A DNA stretch of 64,000 bases from Streptomyces sp. G-G2 (lineage in GTDB: Bacteria > Actinomycetota > Actinomycetes > Streptomycetales > Streptomycetaceae): contig NZ_JASISO010000004.1 of the NCBI RefSeq assembly GCF_030063135.1, positions 124,001 to 188,000 on the forward strand. Reading direction: 5' to 3'. The notes under the pieces were generated by a model that worked only from the letters and a program-made list of their open reading frames with translations, did no database searches and was not told the DNA's origin. How positions within the stretch are numbered: position 1 is the first letter of the stretch; every line of letters starts with the position of its first letter. Below, piece by piece: positions 33,797 through 43,655 of this stretch. Made by a program: the position numbers and the translations under genes.

Positions 33797-35518
33797 TCAC
33801 GGCTCCGGTACGGACAGGGCCGTCAGGTAGCCGGACACGGCCGCCGCCGTGTCGGCGAGCGGGAAGCGGCTGCCGAGGTAGCCGTCCGGCCGGACGATGA
33901 AACCGGTCGGGCCGTCGGCGCCGTAGAGGCGCGCGAACTCCCCGGCGCCGTCCCGGTAGCAGGGCACGTCGGGAACACCGGGCGCGCCGTCGGTTCCCGG
34001 TTCGCCCGGTGTGCTGTCGCGGGCCAGTACCGCGATGGCCTCCAGGGCGGGCCCGCCCGCGGAGCCCCCGGCGAACAGGGGCGCCCCCGCCTCCCGGACC
34101 GCCCCCGCGGCCCCGGCCAGGGCCGTCGCGTCCGCCCCGTACAGCAGCACCACGTGCCCGGTGCGCCCGCGCAGGACGTCCAGCAGGCGCAGCGGGTAGG
34201 CGGTCAGGGGCAGGCGAAGGCCCGCGCAGTCGGGGGCCCGGTCGCCGGGCCGCGGCGCGCCGTGAGGTCCGTACGGGCTCCCGGCGAGCGGTCCGTCCCG
34301 GTAGTCGAGCAGGAGCTGCGCCTCGCGAAGCAGCCGGGTCCGCGGGTCGTCCGGGTCGCTGTCCCTGCCCTGCCGGGCGTGCCGCACGGTCCGGCCGACG
34401 ACCTCCTCGCCGACGGGGCGGCGCTCGGCGTCGTAACTGGCGAGCAGGGCGGGCCCGGCCGCCTCCCGCAGGACGAGGGCCAGTTTCCAGGCCAGGTTGC
34501 AGGCGTCCTGGACGCCGGTGTTCATGCCCTGGGCGCCGGTGGGCGGGTGGATGTGGGCGGCGTCCCCCGCGACGAAGACCCGCCCGCCGCGATACCGGTC
34601 GACGATCCGGTGGCTGATGCGGAACACGGACGACCAGCGCATCCGGGAGAGGGTGGCGGGCCGCGGGGCCAGGCGGTCCACGACGGCCTGGATGTGGGCC
34701 AGCGTCGGGACGCGGCCGCCCTCCAGGCCACCCTCCAGCCCGTGCTCCACGCCGTCGCCCGCACCCGGACCCGCCGCCGTCGCCGCTGCCCGCGTGGAGA
34801 GTTCGGGCGGCACCAGCATCGACATGCGGTAGCGCCCGGTGCCGGGGAGCGGGATGCAGACGAGCAGGTCGTCGGTGGAGCCGTCGTCGGCGAGGCGGAT
34901 GGACCGCAGGCCGTACCCGTGCGGCAGGTCCCAGTCGGCCTCGACGTCGGCCAGCATGTACTCCTCCGGAAACGCCCCGCCCTCGAACGCGAGGCCCAGG
35001 CCCTTGCGCACGGCGCTGTGCGCTCCGTCGCAGCCGATCAGATAGCGGACCCGCAGCTCCTCCTCGGCCCCGGAGGCGCTCCGCAGCCGGGTGCTGACCC
35101 CGTCCTCGTCCTGGGTGAACGAGAGCAGTTCGGTGCCGCGTTCGATGGCGGCGCCCAGCGAGGCGAGGTGTTCTTCGAGGAGGCGCTCGGTCTCGTTCTG
35201 CGGCAACGCCGCGAACCCGTACGGGATGTCGGGCGGCAGCTCCAGCTCGATCCGGGCCTGCTCCCGGCCGTCGACGTAGATCAGTTGACCACACAGCGGG
35301 ACGGCGGCCTCCACCACGGCGCGCGCCAGGCCGGTCCGGTCCCAGATCTCCAGTGTGCGCGGCTGGATGCCGACCGCCTTCGCGTACGGCAGGCGCGCGG
35401 GAAGCCGGTCGACGAGTCGGCAGCCCACGCCGAGCCGGGTCAGCTCGACGGCCGCGCTCAGTCCGACCGGGCCCGCGCCCACGATCAGTACGTCTGGTGT
35501 CGTGCGGGTGTGCGCCAC
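33797..35518 (-). CDS. FAD-dependent aromatic monooxygenase (PheA/PobA-like)
   Basis: About 573 residues, class A flavin hydroxylase. VLIVGAGPVGLSAAVELTRLG is the FAD GxGxxG motif; DGAHSAVRKGLGL is the DG motif; GRVFVAGDAAHIHPPTGAQGMNTGVQDACNL the GD motif; a C-terminal thioredoxin-like domain follows, as in phenol and polyketide hydroxylases. The start is taken at GTG 35518, where GGGAGG is close upstream; ATG 35566 is possible but lacks a ribosome site. The substrate is unknown. It interrupts the collagen locus on the opposite strand and no regulon motif precedes it, so it looks unrelated. Confidence 0.85.
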   Translation of the reverse strand: MAHTRTTPDVLIVGAGPVGLSAAVELTRLGVGCRLVDRLPARLPYAKAVGIQPRTLEIWDRTGLARAVVEAAVPLCGQLIYVDGREQARIELELPPDIPYGFAALPQNETERLLEEHLASLGAAIERGTELLSFTQDEDGVSTRLRSASGAEEELRVRYLIGCDGAHSAVRKGLGLAFEGGAFPEEYMLADVEADWDLPHGYGLRSIRLADDGSTDDLLVCIPLPGTGRYRMSMLVPPELSTRAAATAAGPGAGDGVEHGLEGGLEGGRVPTLAHIQAVVDRLAPRPATLSRMRWSSVFRISHRIVDRYRGGRVFVAGDAAHIHPPTGAQGMNTGVQDACNLAWKLALVLREAAGPALLASYDAERRPVGEEVVGRTVRHARQGRDSDPDDPRTRLLREAQLLLDYRDGPLAGSPYGPHGAPRPGDRAPDCAGLRLPLTAYPLRLLDVLRGRTGHVVLLYGADATALAGAAGAVREAGAPLFAGGSAGGPALEAIAVLARDSTPGEPGTDGAPGVPDVPCYRDGAGEFARLYGADGPTGFIVRPDGYLGSRFPLADTAAAVSGYLTALSVPEP

Positions 35519-35704
35519 CCTGCCTCCCAGCGCCTGGCCCCGGAACGGAGCGATCCCCTTCCTCATGGTCGCCCGGCCGCGTGAGCGGGGCGAGCCGGGC
35601 CGGACCGCGGGGCGAGCCGGATCGCGACGCGAGGTGAGGCGGACCCCGAACGCCCGGCGCGCCCCCGCTTTTGGACACGGCTGGATAACGGCGACGCAGA
35701 CCCC

Positions 35705-35733
35705 TTGTCAGTACAATTTCACATTACTATGTT
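35705..35733 (+). promoter_or_regulatory. peptide-transporter promoter with GntR operator in the spacer
   Basis: TTGTCA (35705-35710), a 17-bp spacer and TATGTT (35728-35733); the spacer carries TGTGAAATTGTAC on the minus strand (35711-35723). The promoter differs from the collagenase promoter at one spacer base only, and the similarity extends ~8 bases past the -10. Confidence 0.7.
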
Positions 35734-35775
35734 ACCGGTCACATCGCAGAGTGCTGTTCCTTCCCTGGAGTGACC

Positions 35776-37518
35776 ATGACCAAGCGCCATCAACTCGCCC
35801 TCGCCACCGCCCTGGTGGCGGCTCTCGCGCTCGGCGCCTCGGGCTGCTCCGACCCCGCCGCCAAGAAGGGCGAGGCGGGCGGGGCCAACCCGGCCGCCGC
35901 CAACGACGGCAAGGCGATCGGCGGCGCCCCGGTCAAGGGCGGCACCCTCACGGTCCTCTCCAACCAGGACTTCGCCCACCTGGACCCGGCCCGCAACTGG
36001 GTCATGCCGACCATGGACTTCGGTACCCGGCTCCTCTACCGCACCCTGGTCACCTTCAAGGCCGAGCCGGGCAAGGCGGGCAGTGAGCTCGTCCCCGACC
36101 TCGCCACCGACCTCGGCACCCCCACCAACGGCGGCCGCACCTGGACCTTCACCCTCAAAGAGGGCCTGAAGTACGAGGACGGCTCGCCCATCAAGGCCGC
36201 CGACATCAAGTACAACGTCGAGCGCTCCTTCGCCCCGGACCTCACCGGCGGCCCCGACTACGCCGCCCAGTACCTGGCCGGTACGGAGGGCTACAAGGGC
36301 CCCCTCCAGGGCAAGCACCTGGACTCGGTCAAGGCCCCCGACGACCGCACGATCGTCTTCGAACTGAAGAGACCCGTCGCCGAGTTCTCCGCCACCGCGA
36401 CGCTGCCCACCTTCGCGCCCGTCCCGCAGTCCCAGGAGAAGGGCACCCAGTACGACGCCCGCCCCTTCTCCTCGGGCCCGTACAAGATCGAGTCCTACGA
36501 CCGGGACAAGAAGCTCGTCCTGGTCCGCAACGAGCACTGGGATCCCAAGACGGACAGCGTCCGCAAGGCCTACCCCGACAAGTTCGTGGTCGTCATGGGC
36601 CTCAAGGGCGGCCAGATCGACGACCGGATCATCGCGGGCGAGGGCGTCGACGCCTCCAGTGTGGAATGGTCCAACATGCGGCCCGAGAGCGCCCCCAAGG
36701 TGCTGCCCAAGCCGGACGTCAAGCAGCGGCTGCTCGCCGAGTCCCAGGGCTGCACCGAGATGCTCTCGCTCAACAACTCCCGCGCCCCCTTCGACGACCC
36801 CAAGGTCCGCGAGGCCATGCAGTACGCGGTCGACAAGGAGGCCGTGATCACGGCGGGCGGCGGTCCGGCCCTCAACGAGGTCGCCACCGCCTACCTGCCG
36901 CCCGCGCTCTCCGGCGGCAAGCAGGCCGACACCCTGAAGATCCCCCCGGCGGGCGACCCGGCCAAGGCCAAGGACATCCTCAAGGGCGCGGGCAAGGAGA
37001 CCCTGAAGGTCACCCTCGCCGTCTCCACCGGTGACAAGGGCAAGGCCGAAGCCGTCCAGCAGGGCCTGGCCCGCGCGGGCGTCGAGGTGGTCATCGACAC
37101 CGTCGACCCGGGCGCCTACTACGACGTCATCGGTGACCTGTCCACCGCCCCCGACATGACGCTGAGCGGCTGGTGCCCGGACTACCCCTCCGGCTCCACC
37201 TGGATCCCCTTCGTCTTCGACGGACGCACCATCAAGCCCAAGGGCAACCAGGGCAACAACAGCCAGTTCCGCGACGAGGCGACCATGAAGCGGATCGACG
37301 AGATCAACGCCATGCCCGACGCCGCCACCGCCAACCGGGCCTGGATCGACCTCGACGCGGCCATCATGGCCAAGTCCCCGGCCGTACCGGTGTTCCTGGA
37401 GCGCAAGCCGCTGCTCGTCGGCCCCAACATCGCGGGCGCCTTCGGCCACCCGGTCTGGGTCGGCCAGATCGACTACGCGACCGTCGGGCTCAAGGACCCG
37501 GCGAAGAGCCAGGGCTGA
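35776..37518 (+). CDS. oligopeptide ABC transporter, substrate-binding lipoprotein
   Basis: A 580-residue SBP_bac_5 (DppA/OppA type) protein. ATG 35776 is preferred over the in-frame GTG 35770 because GGAG precedes it. The signal has lipobox ASGC with Cys24. KGGTLTVLSNQDFAHLDPA opens the mature fold and SERSF/APVPQS, SSGPYKIESYDRDKKLVLVRNEHW are typical family segments. It captures peptides, by context Pro/Hyp-rich collagen fragments, and hands them to the four gene products encoded downstream. It is led by the regulon promoter. Confidence 0.92.
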   Translation: MTKRHQLALATALVAALALGASGCSDPAAKKGEAGGANPAAANDGKAIGGAPVKGGTLTVLSNQDFAHLDPARNWVMPTMDFGTRLLYRTLVTFKAEPGKAGSELVPDLATDLGTPTNGGRTWTFTLKEGLKYEDGSPIKAADIKYNVERSFAPDLTGGPDYAAQYLAGTEGYKGPLQGKHLDSVKAPDDRTIVFELKRPVAEFSATATLPTFAPVPQSQEKGTQYDARPFSSGPYKIESYDRDKKLVLVRNEHWDPKTDSVRKAYPDKFVVVMGLKGGQIDDRIIAGEGVDASSVEWSNMRPESAPKVLPKPDVKQRLLAESQGCTEMLSLNNSRAPFDDPKVREAMQYAVDKEAVITAGGGPALNEVATAYLPPALSGGKQADTLKIPPAGDPAKAKDILKGAGKETLKVTLAVSTGDKGKAEAVQQGLARAGVEVVIDTVDPGAYYDVIGDLSTAPDMTLSGWCPDYPSGSTWIPFVFDGRTIKPKGNQGNNSQFRDEATMKRIDEINAMPDAATANRAWIDLDAAIMAKSPAVPVFLERKPLLVGPNIAGAFGHPVWVGQIDYATVGLKDPAKSQG

Positions 37519-37520
37519 GC

Positions 37521-38516
37521 ATGACCGACACCGCCCCCGCCCCCGACACGGCCGGCCCCGGCCCCGGTACGGCCGCGACCGGCCCGGACCCGGTGGCGGC
37601 GGCGGTACGGGTCCCCCCGGGCAGCAGCCCCTGGCAGCTCGCCCGGCGGGAACTCCGCCGCCGCCCCGCCGTCCGCGTCAGCCTCGCCGTCGTCGCCCTC
37701 TTCGTGCTGATGGCCGTCACCGCCCCCTGGCTGGGCGCGCTCGGCGGCTGGTCCCCGGACACCTACGACAAGAGCGCCGTCGACGCCTACCTCGGCGGCC
37801 TCCCGCTCGGTTCCCTCGGCGGGATCAGCCCCCGGCACTGGCTCGGCGTCGAACCCGTCACCGGCCGCGACCTGTTCGCCCGCGTGGTCCACGGCGCCCA
37901 GGTCTCCCTCCTCATCGCCTTCGCCGCCACCGCGATCGTCGTCCTCACGGGCACCGCCGCGGGGATCGCCGCCGGATACTTCGGCGGCCGCACCGACGCC
38001 GTCCTGTCCCGGCTGATGGACCTGACCATGTCCTTCCCCTCCCTGATCTTCATGATCGCGGTCCTGTCGGTCGCCAAGGACGTCAACCGGATCCTCCTGA
38101 TGACCGCCGTCATCGGCCTCTTCGGCTGGCCCGGCATCGCCCGCGTGGTCCGCGGCCAGACCCTCTCCCTCAAACACCGCGAGTACGTCGACGCGGCCCG
38201 GGTCGGCGGCGCCAGTTCCTGGCGGATCCTGACCCGCGACATCCTCCCCGGGGTCGCCGGCCCCGTCATCGCCTACACCACCCTGCTCATCCCCGGCATG
38301 ATCAGCACCGAGGCCGCCCTGAGCTACCTGGGCGTCGGCGTCCGCCCGCCCACCCCGTCCTGGGGCCAGATGATCGCCGAGAGCGTCGCCTTCTACGAGA
38401 CCGATCCCATGTACTTCGTCATCCCCAGCCTCTTCCTCTTCCTGGCCGTGCTCGCCTTCACCCTGCTCGGCGACGCGCTGCGCGACATCCTCGACCCCCG
38501 GGGCGGCCGCACGTGA
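37521..38516 (+). CDS. ABC transporter permease (DppC-like)
   Basis: A 331-residue permease starting two bases after the lipoprotein stop. An N-terminal ~40-residue Pro/Ala tail is followed by the OppC_N segment with TM1 (VSLAVVALFVLMAVTAPWLG), then the BPD_transp_1 domain with five further helices and the EAA loop (EYVDAARVGGASSWRILTRDILPG). It forms half of the membrane channel with the next permease. The order SBP-DppC-DppB-DppD-DppF is inverted for the permeases compared with the E. coli dpp operon. Confidence 0.9.
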   Translation: MTDTAPAPDTAGPGPGTAATGPDPVAAAVRVPPGSSPWQLARRELRRRPAVRVSLAVVALFVLMAVTAPWLGALGGWSPDTYDKSAVDAYLGGLPLGSLGGISPRHWLGVEPVTGRDLFARVVHGAQVSLLIAFAATAIVVLTGTAAGIAAGYFGGRTDAVLSRLMDLTMSFPSLIFMIAVLSVAKDVNRILLMTAVIGLFGWPGIARVVRGQTLSLKHREYVDAARVGGASSWRILTRDILPGVAGPVIAYTTLLIPGMISTEAALSYLGVGVRPPTPSWGQMIAESVAFYETDPMYFVIPSLFLFLAVLAFTLLGDALRDILDPRGGRT

Positions 38517-39499
38517 TCCTCTACCTCCTGCGCCGCCTGCTCGCCCTGGCCGGGGTGCTGCTCGCCATCGCCGCCGTCACCTTCCTCATCTTCTACGTCC
38601 TGCCCTCCGACCCGGCCGCGGCCGCCTGCGGCAAGAGCTGCAGCGAGGAACGCGTCGCCGTGGTCCGCGCGTACCTCGGTCTCGACCAGCCCCTGTGGCA
38701 CCAGTTCTACGACTTCCTCAGCGGCATCTTCACCGGGCGCACCCTGGGCACCGGCCAGTACGCCGTGCGGTGCGACTTCCCGTGCCTGGGCTACTCGTAC
38801 GAGAACTCCCTGCCCGTCTGGGACCTGCTCATGGACCGGCTCCCGGTCTCCGCCTCCCTCGCCGTCGGCGCCGCCGCGCTGTGGCTGCTGCTCGGCCTGG
38901 GCGCCGGGGTCACCGCCGCCCTGCGCAAGGACACCGCCACCGACAAGGTGCTGATGGTCGGCGCCGTCGCGGCCGCCTCGCTGCCGGTCTACTTCACCTC
39001 CGTGATGCTGATCTACGGGGTGATCCGCGTCGCCGGCCTGCTGCCCTACCCCACCTACCAGGCCTTCACCGACGACCCGCTCGGCTGGGCCACCAACCTG
39101 CTGCTGCCCTGGACCGCGCTCGCGCTGCTCTACGCCGCCATGTACGCCCGCCAGAGCCGCGGTTCGATGATCGAGGCCATGGCCGAGCCGTACATCCGTA
39201 CCGCCCGTGCCAAGGGAATGCCCGAGCGCACCGTCGTCGTCAAACACGGCCTGCGCTCCGCGATGACCCCGATCCTCACCCTCTTCGGCATGGACCTCGG
39301 CGGACTCCTCGCCGGAGCCGTCATCACCGAGTCCATCTTCGGACTCCCCGGCATCGGACGCCTCTTCTACGGCGCCCTGGTCAGCTCCGACCAGCCCGTG
39401 GTCCTCGGGGTCACCCTGCTCGCCGCCTTCTTCATCGTCGTCGCCAACCTGGCCGTCGACCTCCTGTACGCCGTCATCGACCCGAGGGTGAGGTACTGA
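38513..39499 (+). CDS. ABC transporter permease (DppB-like)
   Basis: A 328-residue permease, GTG start overlapping the preceding stop. N-terminal TM (LLRRLLALAGVLLAIAAVTF), a long extracytoplasmic loop with four Cys (AACGKSC; RCDFPC), then the permease domain with EAA loop YIRTARAKGMPERTVVVKHG and TM segments to IDPRVRY. Pairs with the DppC-like subunit. The Cys-containing loop is found in many actinobacterial DppB proteins. Confidence 0.9.
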   Translation: MILYLLRRLLALAGVLLAIAAVTFLIFYVLPSDPAAAACGKSCSEERVAVVRAYLGLDQPLWHQFYDFLSGIFTGRTLGTGQYAVRCDFPCLGYSYENSLPVWDLLMDRLPVSASLAVGAAALWLLLGLGAGVTAALRKDTATDKVLMVGAVAAASLPVYFTSVMLIYGVIRVAGLLPYPTYQAFTDDPLGWATNLLLPWTALALLYAAMYARQSRGSMIEAMAEPYIRTARAKGMPERTVVVKHGLRSAMTPILTLFGMDLGGLLAGAVITESIFGLPGIGRLFYGALVSSDQPVVLGVTLLAAFFIVVANLAVDLLYAVIDPRVRY

Positions 39500-40527
39500 T
39501 GGCCGCTCTCCTTGAAGTGCGCGACCTGCGCGTCACGTTCAGCACCCCGCGCGGCACCGTACGGGCCGTGGACTCGCTCGGCTTCACCGTCGAGGCGGGC
39601 CGCACCCTCGGCATCGTCGGCGAATCCGGCTCCGGCAAGTCCGTCACCTCCCTGGCCGTCATGGGACTGCACCGCGGCGCCGCGATCGAGGGCTCCATCG
39701 CCCTGGACGGCCGCGAACTCACCGGTCTTCCCGAGAAGGAACTCTCCCGGCTGCGCGGCCGCAGAATGGCCATGATCTTCCAGGACCCGCTCTCCAGCCT
39801 GCACCCCTACTACACCGTCGGCGAGCAGATCGCCGAGCACGTCCGGGTGCACTTCAAGGCGGGCCGGGCCGCCGCCCGCAAACGCGCCGTGGACATGCTC
39901 GGCGAGGTCGGCATCCCCGAACCGGCCCGCCGCGCGGGGGAGTACCCGCACCAGTACTCCGGCGGCATGCGCCAGCGCGCGATGATCGCCATGGCCCTCG
40001 CCTGCGAACCCGACCTGCTGATCGCGGACGAGCCCACCACCGCCCTCGACGTCACCGTCCAGGCCCAGATCCTCGAACTGATCGCCCGGCTCCAGCAGGA
40101 CCGCGGCCTGGGCGTGCTCATGATCACCCACGACCTGGGAGTGGTCGCCCGGGTCGCCCACGAGGTCCTCGTCATGTACGGCGGTCGGGCCGCCGAACAG
40201 GCCCCGGTCGACGAGTTGTTCGCCGACCCCGCCCACCCCTACACCCGGGGCCTGCTCGACTCGCTGCCCCGGCTCGACGACGCCGACGACCAGCCGCTGC
40301 GCGCCATCCCCGGCGCACCGCCCTCACTGAGCGAACCCGCCCCCGGCTGCGCCTTCGCCCCGCGCTGCGCCCGCTCGGCCGCGGGCACCGACGCGCAGCG
40401 GCTTCGCTGTACGACGCTCCGCCCCGCCCTCGACCCGTACCCGGGCCCCGCGCGCCGGGTGGCCTGCCACTTCGCGGGCCCGGACCCGGCTCCCGCCACC
40501 CCCGCCGCCCAGGAGGTCTCCCGATGA
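39499..40527 (+). CDS. ABC transporter ATP-binding protein (DppD-like)
   Basis: A 342-residue ATPase; ATG overlaps the previous stop by one base. Walker A GESGSGKS (~40), signature YSGGMRQR (~155), Walker [13 protein letters not shown] (~175), H-loop ITHDLG, and a C-terminal oligopeptide-ATPase domain with three Cys ([16 protein letters not shown]) that in relatives holds an Fe-S cluster. One of two different ATPases energising the peptide importer. Confidence 0.92.
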   Translation: MAALLEVRDLRVTFSTPRGTVRAVDSLGFTVEAGRTLGIVGESGSGKSVTSLAVMGLHRGAAIEGSIALDGRELTGLPEKELSRLRGRRMAMIFQDPLSSLHPYYTVGEQIAEHVRVHFKAGRAAARKRAVDMLGEVGIPEPARRAGEYPHQYSGGMRQRAMIAMALACEPDLLIADEPTTALDVTVQAQILELIARLQQDRGLGVLMITHDLGVVARVAHEVLVMYGGRAAEQAPVDELFADPAHPYTRGLLDSLPRLDDADDQPLRAIPGAPPSLSEPAPGCAFAPRCARSAAGTDAQRLRCTTLRPALDPYPGPARRVACHFAGPDPAPATPAAQEVSR

Positions 40528-41507
40528 GCGGTGAGCCGGCCCCGCCGCTGCTGTCCGTACGCGACCTGACCATGACCTTTCCCGGGAGGCGCACCGCCAC
40601 CGGCCGCCGGGGCGCGCCCGTCCGGGCGGTGGACGGGGTCTCCTTCGAGCTGGCCGCCGGGGAAACCCTGGGCCTGGTCGGCGAGTCGGGCTGCGGGAAG
40701 TCGACCACCGGCCGGATGCTGGTCCGTCTGCTGGAGCCCACTTCGGGGCGCATCGCCTTCGAGGGCCGGGAGATCGGCAGGCTCTCCCAGGGCGCCCTGC
40801 GACCGCTGCGCCGCCACCTCCAGATGGTCTTCCAGGACCCGCACTCCTCCCTCAACCCCCGCCAGACCGTGGCCCGGATCATCTCCGACCCCCTCCTCGT
40901 GCAGGGCTGGAGCGCGGCCGACGCCCGCCGTCGGGCCGCCGAACTGATGGAGCTGACGGGGCTGATCCCCGAGCACATCGACCGCTACCCGCACGAGTTC
41001 TCCGGCGGCCAGGCCCAGCGCGTCGGCATCGCCCGTTCCCTCGCGACCAGCCCCCGCCTGATCATCGCCGACGAGCCGGTCTCCGCGCTCGACGTCTCCG
41101 TGCAGGCGCAGATCGTCAACCTGATGGAACGGCTGCGCCGCGAACTGGGCCTGGCCTACGTGTTCATCGCGCACGACCTGTCGGTGGTCAAACGGGTCAG
41201 CGACCGGGTCGCGGTCATGTACCTCGGCCGGATCGTGGAGATCGGCGACAAGCGCGAGCTGTACGCCGACCCCCAGCACCCCTACACCCGGGCCCTGTTG
41301 TCGGCGGTACCGCTGCCGGATCCGGCGGCCGAGCGGCGGCGGGAACGGATCGTGCTGCTCGGCGATCCGCCCAGCCCGGCCGCGCCGCCGCCCGGCTGCT
41401 CCTTCCACCCGCGCTGCCCCAAGGCGGTGGAGGTCTGCCGCACCGAGCGGCCGGTGCTCCGGCCCGTCGCGGGCCGCGAGGTGGCCTGTCACTTCCCGGG
41501 GAACTGA
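40524..41507 (+). CDS. ABC transporter ATP-binding protein (DppF-like)
   Basis: A 327-residue ATPase, ATGA overlap with the previous gene. Walker A GESGCGKST (~53), Q-loop MVFQDPHSSLNP, signature FSGGQAQRVGIARSL, Walker B LIIADEPVSALD, H-loop IAHDLSVV, and a C-terminal CSFHPRCPKAVEVC Cys motif. It ends the importer operon; a strong hairpin follows. Confidence 0.92.
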   Translation: MSGEPAPPLLSVRDLTMTFPGRRTATGRRGAPVRAVDGVSFELAAGETLGLVGESGCGKSTTGRMLVRLLEPTSGRIAFEGREIGRLSQGALRPLRRHLQMVFQDPHSSLNPRQTVARIISDPLLVQGWSAADARRRAAELMELTGLIPEHIDRYPHEFSGGQAQRVGIARSLATSPRLIIADEPVSALDVSVQAQIVNLMERLRRELGLAYVFIAHDLSVVKRVSDRVAVMYLGRIVEIGDKRELYADPQHPYTRALLSAVPLPDPAAERRRERIVLLGDPPSPAAPPPGCSFHPRCPKAVEVCRTERPVLRPVAGREVACHFPGN

Positions 41508-41526
41508 CGGGACCCGGGGAAGAGGG

Positions 41527-41564
41527 CGGGGCCCCGCAGCCGGATCGCCGGCCGCGGGGCCCCG
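41527..41564. terminator. bidirectional terminator between importer and S9 peptidase
   Basis: CGGGGCCCCGCAGCCGG (41527-41543) pairs with CCGGCCGCGGGGCCCCG (41548-41564), one mismatch in 17, loop ATCG, between convergent stops. Confidence 0.75.
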
Positions 41565-41576
41565 TGCCGCGTCGGC

Positions 41577-43643
41577 TCAGCGCAGTCCCAACGCCTCCTG
41601 GAAGAAGGCGAGTTCCTGGGCCATGACCTTCTCCCGCACCCCGCCCACCGCCATGTGGGTCACCCCGGGCAGCGCCAGCAGACGGTGCGGGCGTCCGGCG
41701 TCGGTCAGCGCCCGCGAGAGCCGCAGCGAGTGCGAGGGGTGCACATTGTCGTCGGCCAGCCCGTGGATCAGCAGCAGCGGCCGGGTCAGTGCCGGGGCGT
41801 CCCCGATCAGGCTGTCCCGCTCGTACACATCCGGCTCCTCGCCGGGCAGCCCCAGGTAGCGCTCGGTGTACGCCGTGTCGTAGTGCCGGAAGTCGGTCGG
41901 CGCGGCCCCCGCCGAGGCCGCGTGGAAGACCTCGGGGTGGCGCAGCACGCCCATCGCGGCCAGATAGCCGCCGTACGACCAGCCGCGCACCCCGACCCGG
42001 TCCATGTCGAGGTCCGGGTGCCGTTCGCCGAGCGCGCGCAGCGCCGCCACCTGGTCCGCCATCGTCACCTCCGAGAAGCCCCGGTACATCGCGTGGGTGA
42101 AGGCGGGGGAGACGTACGGCGTGCCCCGGTTGTCCGCCGTGACCACCGCGAAGCCCTGGTCGGCCCACCACTGACGGGCCTGCCAGCGCCGGGGCTCCAC
42201 GCGGACGTCCTGGAAGCCCGGGCCGCCGTAGGTGTCCAGCAGGACCGGGAGCCGCCGCCCCGGGACGTGCCCGCGGGGCAGCACCAGGGCCGTGGGGATC
42301 CCGTGCTCGGTGACCCGCTCGAACAGCGGCTCCACCCGGTACGGCAGCGGCTCGGAGAGGTCGGCGGGGCTCGACTCCCGCCCGTCCGCGGTCCGTACGG
42401 TCCGCCGCACCCCGTCGTGGTCGGCCGAGGTCAGCAGCAGCGCTCCGGCGGACGCCAGGACGGTGTGCGTCCCGGGCCCGTCCGCGAGCGGGGTCAGCTC
42501 CCCGGTGACGGTGTCGAGGAGCAGCACCTGCTGTTCGGCGGGGTCGCGCAGCCCCGCCTCGATGAGCAGGCGCCCCGCGTGGAATCCCGCCACGCTCCGC
42601 ACCTGTACGCCGTCCCCCGTGACCAGGACCCCGTCCACGGCCAGGGCCCGCGCGGCCTGGCCCGGGGTGTCGGCGGCGGTCAGCATCCGCCCGTCGGGCA
42701 GCCGCGCGGGGGTGCCGGGCAGCGGGTCCACCCACTGGGGATGCGTGGTGCGCGACAGCTCCCGGGTCCGCCCCGTGGCCGGGTCGGCGGACAGGAGCAG
42801 CGCCGTGCGCTGGAGCCGGTCCTGGACGGTCAGCAGGATCTCCCCGGCCGACTCCCAGCCCGCCTCGCAGACGTACGGATAGGTGTCCGCGTCCCAGTCG
42901 AGCCGGACCCCCGGCCCGCCGTCGGGGCCGAGCACCCACAGCTGGACGTCGGCGTTGGGCCCGCCCGCCTCCGGGTAGGCGAAGTCCTCGGCCGGGCGCT
43001 CCGGGTGTTCCGGATCGGCGAACCACCGGCGCTGGAGGGCCCCTTCGGCGACCCGGGCGGCGAGCAGTGCCGCTCCGTCGGGCGACCACCAGTGGCCGCG
43101 GGGCCGGTCCAGTTCCTCGGCGGCGGCGAACTCGGCCACGCCCCAGCGCGCTCCGTCGGCGGGGCTGACCCGCCCGCCCGGGGCGACGTACAGGGCGTCG
43201 GCGCTGACGTAGGCGGTGCGCGAGCCGTCGGGGGCGGGGCGCGGGTCGAAGGCGGCCGAGGCGGCCGGGATCTCCTTGGGCGTCCCGGCGCCGTCGGCCG
43301 AGACCCCGTAGAGCCGCCCGTACAGGGAGAAGACGGCGCGGCGGCCGTCGCCGGAGAGGGCGTACGAGCCGATCCCGGCGGCGTACAGCCGGATCCGCTC
43401 GCGCAGTCGCCTTTCGGCGACGGGGAGTTCGCCGGGGCCGTCTGGCAACAGCTCGCGCGGGTCGGCGAGCCGGGTCTCGGCGCCGGTCGCGGTGTCGAGC
43501 ACCCAGAGGCTGTCGAAGGCGTCGGTGGGGCCGGTGGAGCGCAGGAACCAGAGCAGCCCGCCGTCGTCCCCGAAGGAGAACGCGCGGGGCGCGCCGTGGG
43601 TGAACCGGTGGGTGTCCGCGGAGAGGCGGAGGAAGTCATCCAT
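41577..43643 (-). CDS. S9-family prolyl peptidase (DPP IV-like)
   Basis: A 688-residue serine peptidase. Residues ~1-430 are a beta-propeller of DPP IV type; the alpha/beta-hydrolase domain has GWSYGG with Ser556, the Asp in GLADDNVHPSHS (631/632) and His663 in LPGVTHMA. There is no signal peptide, so it acts in the cytoplasm on imported peptides, cutting after proline. The start at 43643 is chosen because the longer ORF (ATG 43673) would translate through the operator; no Shine-Dalgarno precedes it and a leaderless mRNA is likely. The regulon motif upstream places it with the collagenase and importer. Confidence 0.9.
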   Translation of the reverse strand: MDDFLRLSADTHRFTHGAPRAFSFGDDGGLLWFLRSTGPTDAFDSLWVLDTATGAETRLADPRELLPDGPGELPVAERRLRERIRLYAAGIGSYALSGDGRRAVFSLYGRLYGVSADGAGTPKEIPAASAAFDPRPAPDGSRTAYVSADALYVAPGGRVSPADGARWGVAEFAAAEELDRPRGHWWSPDGAALLAARVAEGALQRRWFADPEHPERPAEDFAYPEAGGPNADVQLWVLGPDGGPGVRLDWDADTYPYVCEAGWESAGEILLTVQDRLQRTALLLSADPATGRTRELSRTTHPQWVDPLPGTPARLPDGRMLTAADTPGQAARALAVDGVLVTGDGVQVRSVAGFHAGRLLIEAGLRDPAEQQVLLLDTVTGELTPLADGPGTHTVLASAGALLLTSADHDGVRRTVRTADGRESSPADLSEPLPYRVEPLFERVTEHGIPTALVLPRGHVPGRRLPVLLDTYGGPGFQDVRVEPRRWQARQWWADQGFAVVTADNRGTPYVSPAFTHAMYRGFSEVTMADQVAALRALGERHPDLDMDRVGVRGWSYGGYLAAMGVLRHPEVFHAASAGAAPTDFRHYDTAYTERYLGLPGEEPDVYERDSLIGDAPALTRPLLLIHGLADDNVHPSHSLRLSRALTDAGRPHRLLALPGVTHMAVGGVREKVMAQELAFFQEALGLR

Positions 43644-43655
43644 AGTTAAAGTGTG

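Noticed and set aside
33797..35518. Membership of the FAD monooxygenase in the hydroxyproline regulon
   Set aside because: It is on the opposite strand, its family acts on aromatics, and no regulon motif lies upstream of it; the motif at 35711-35723 belongs to a promoter reading the other way.
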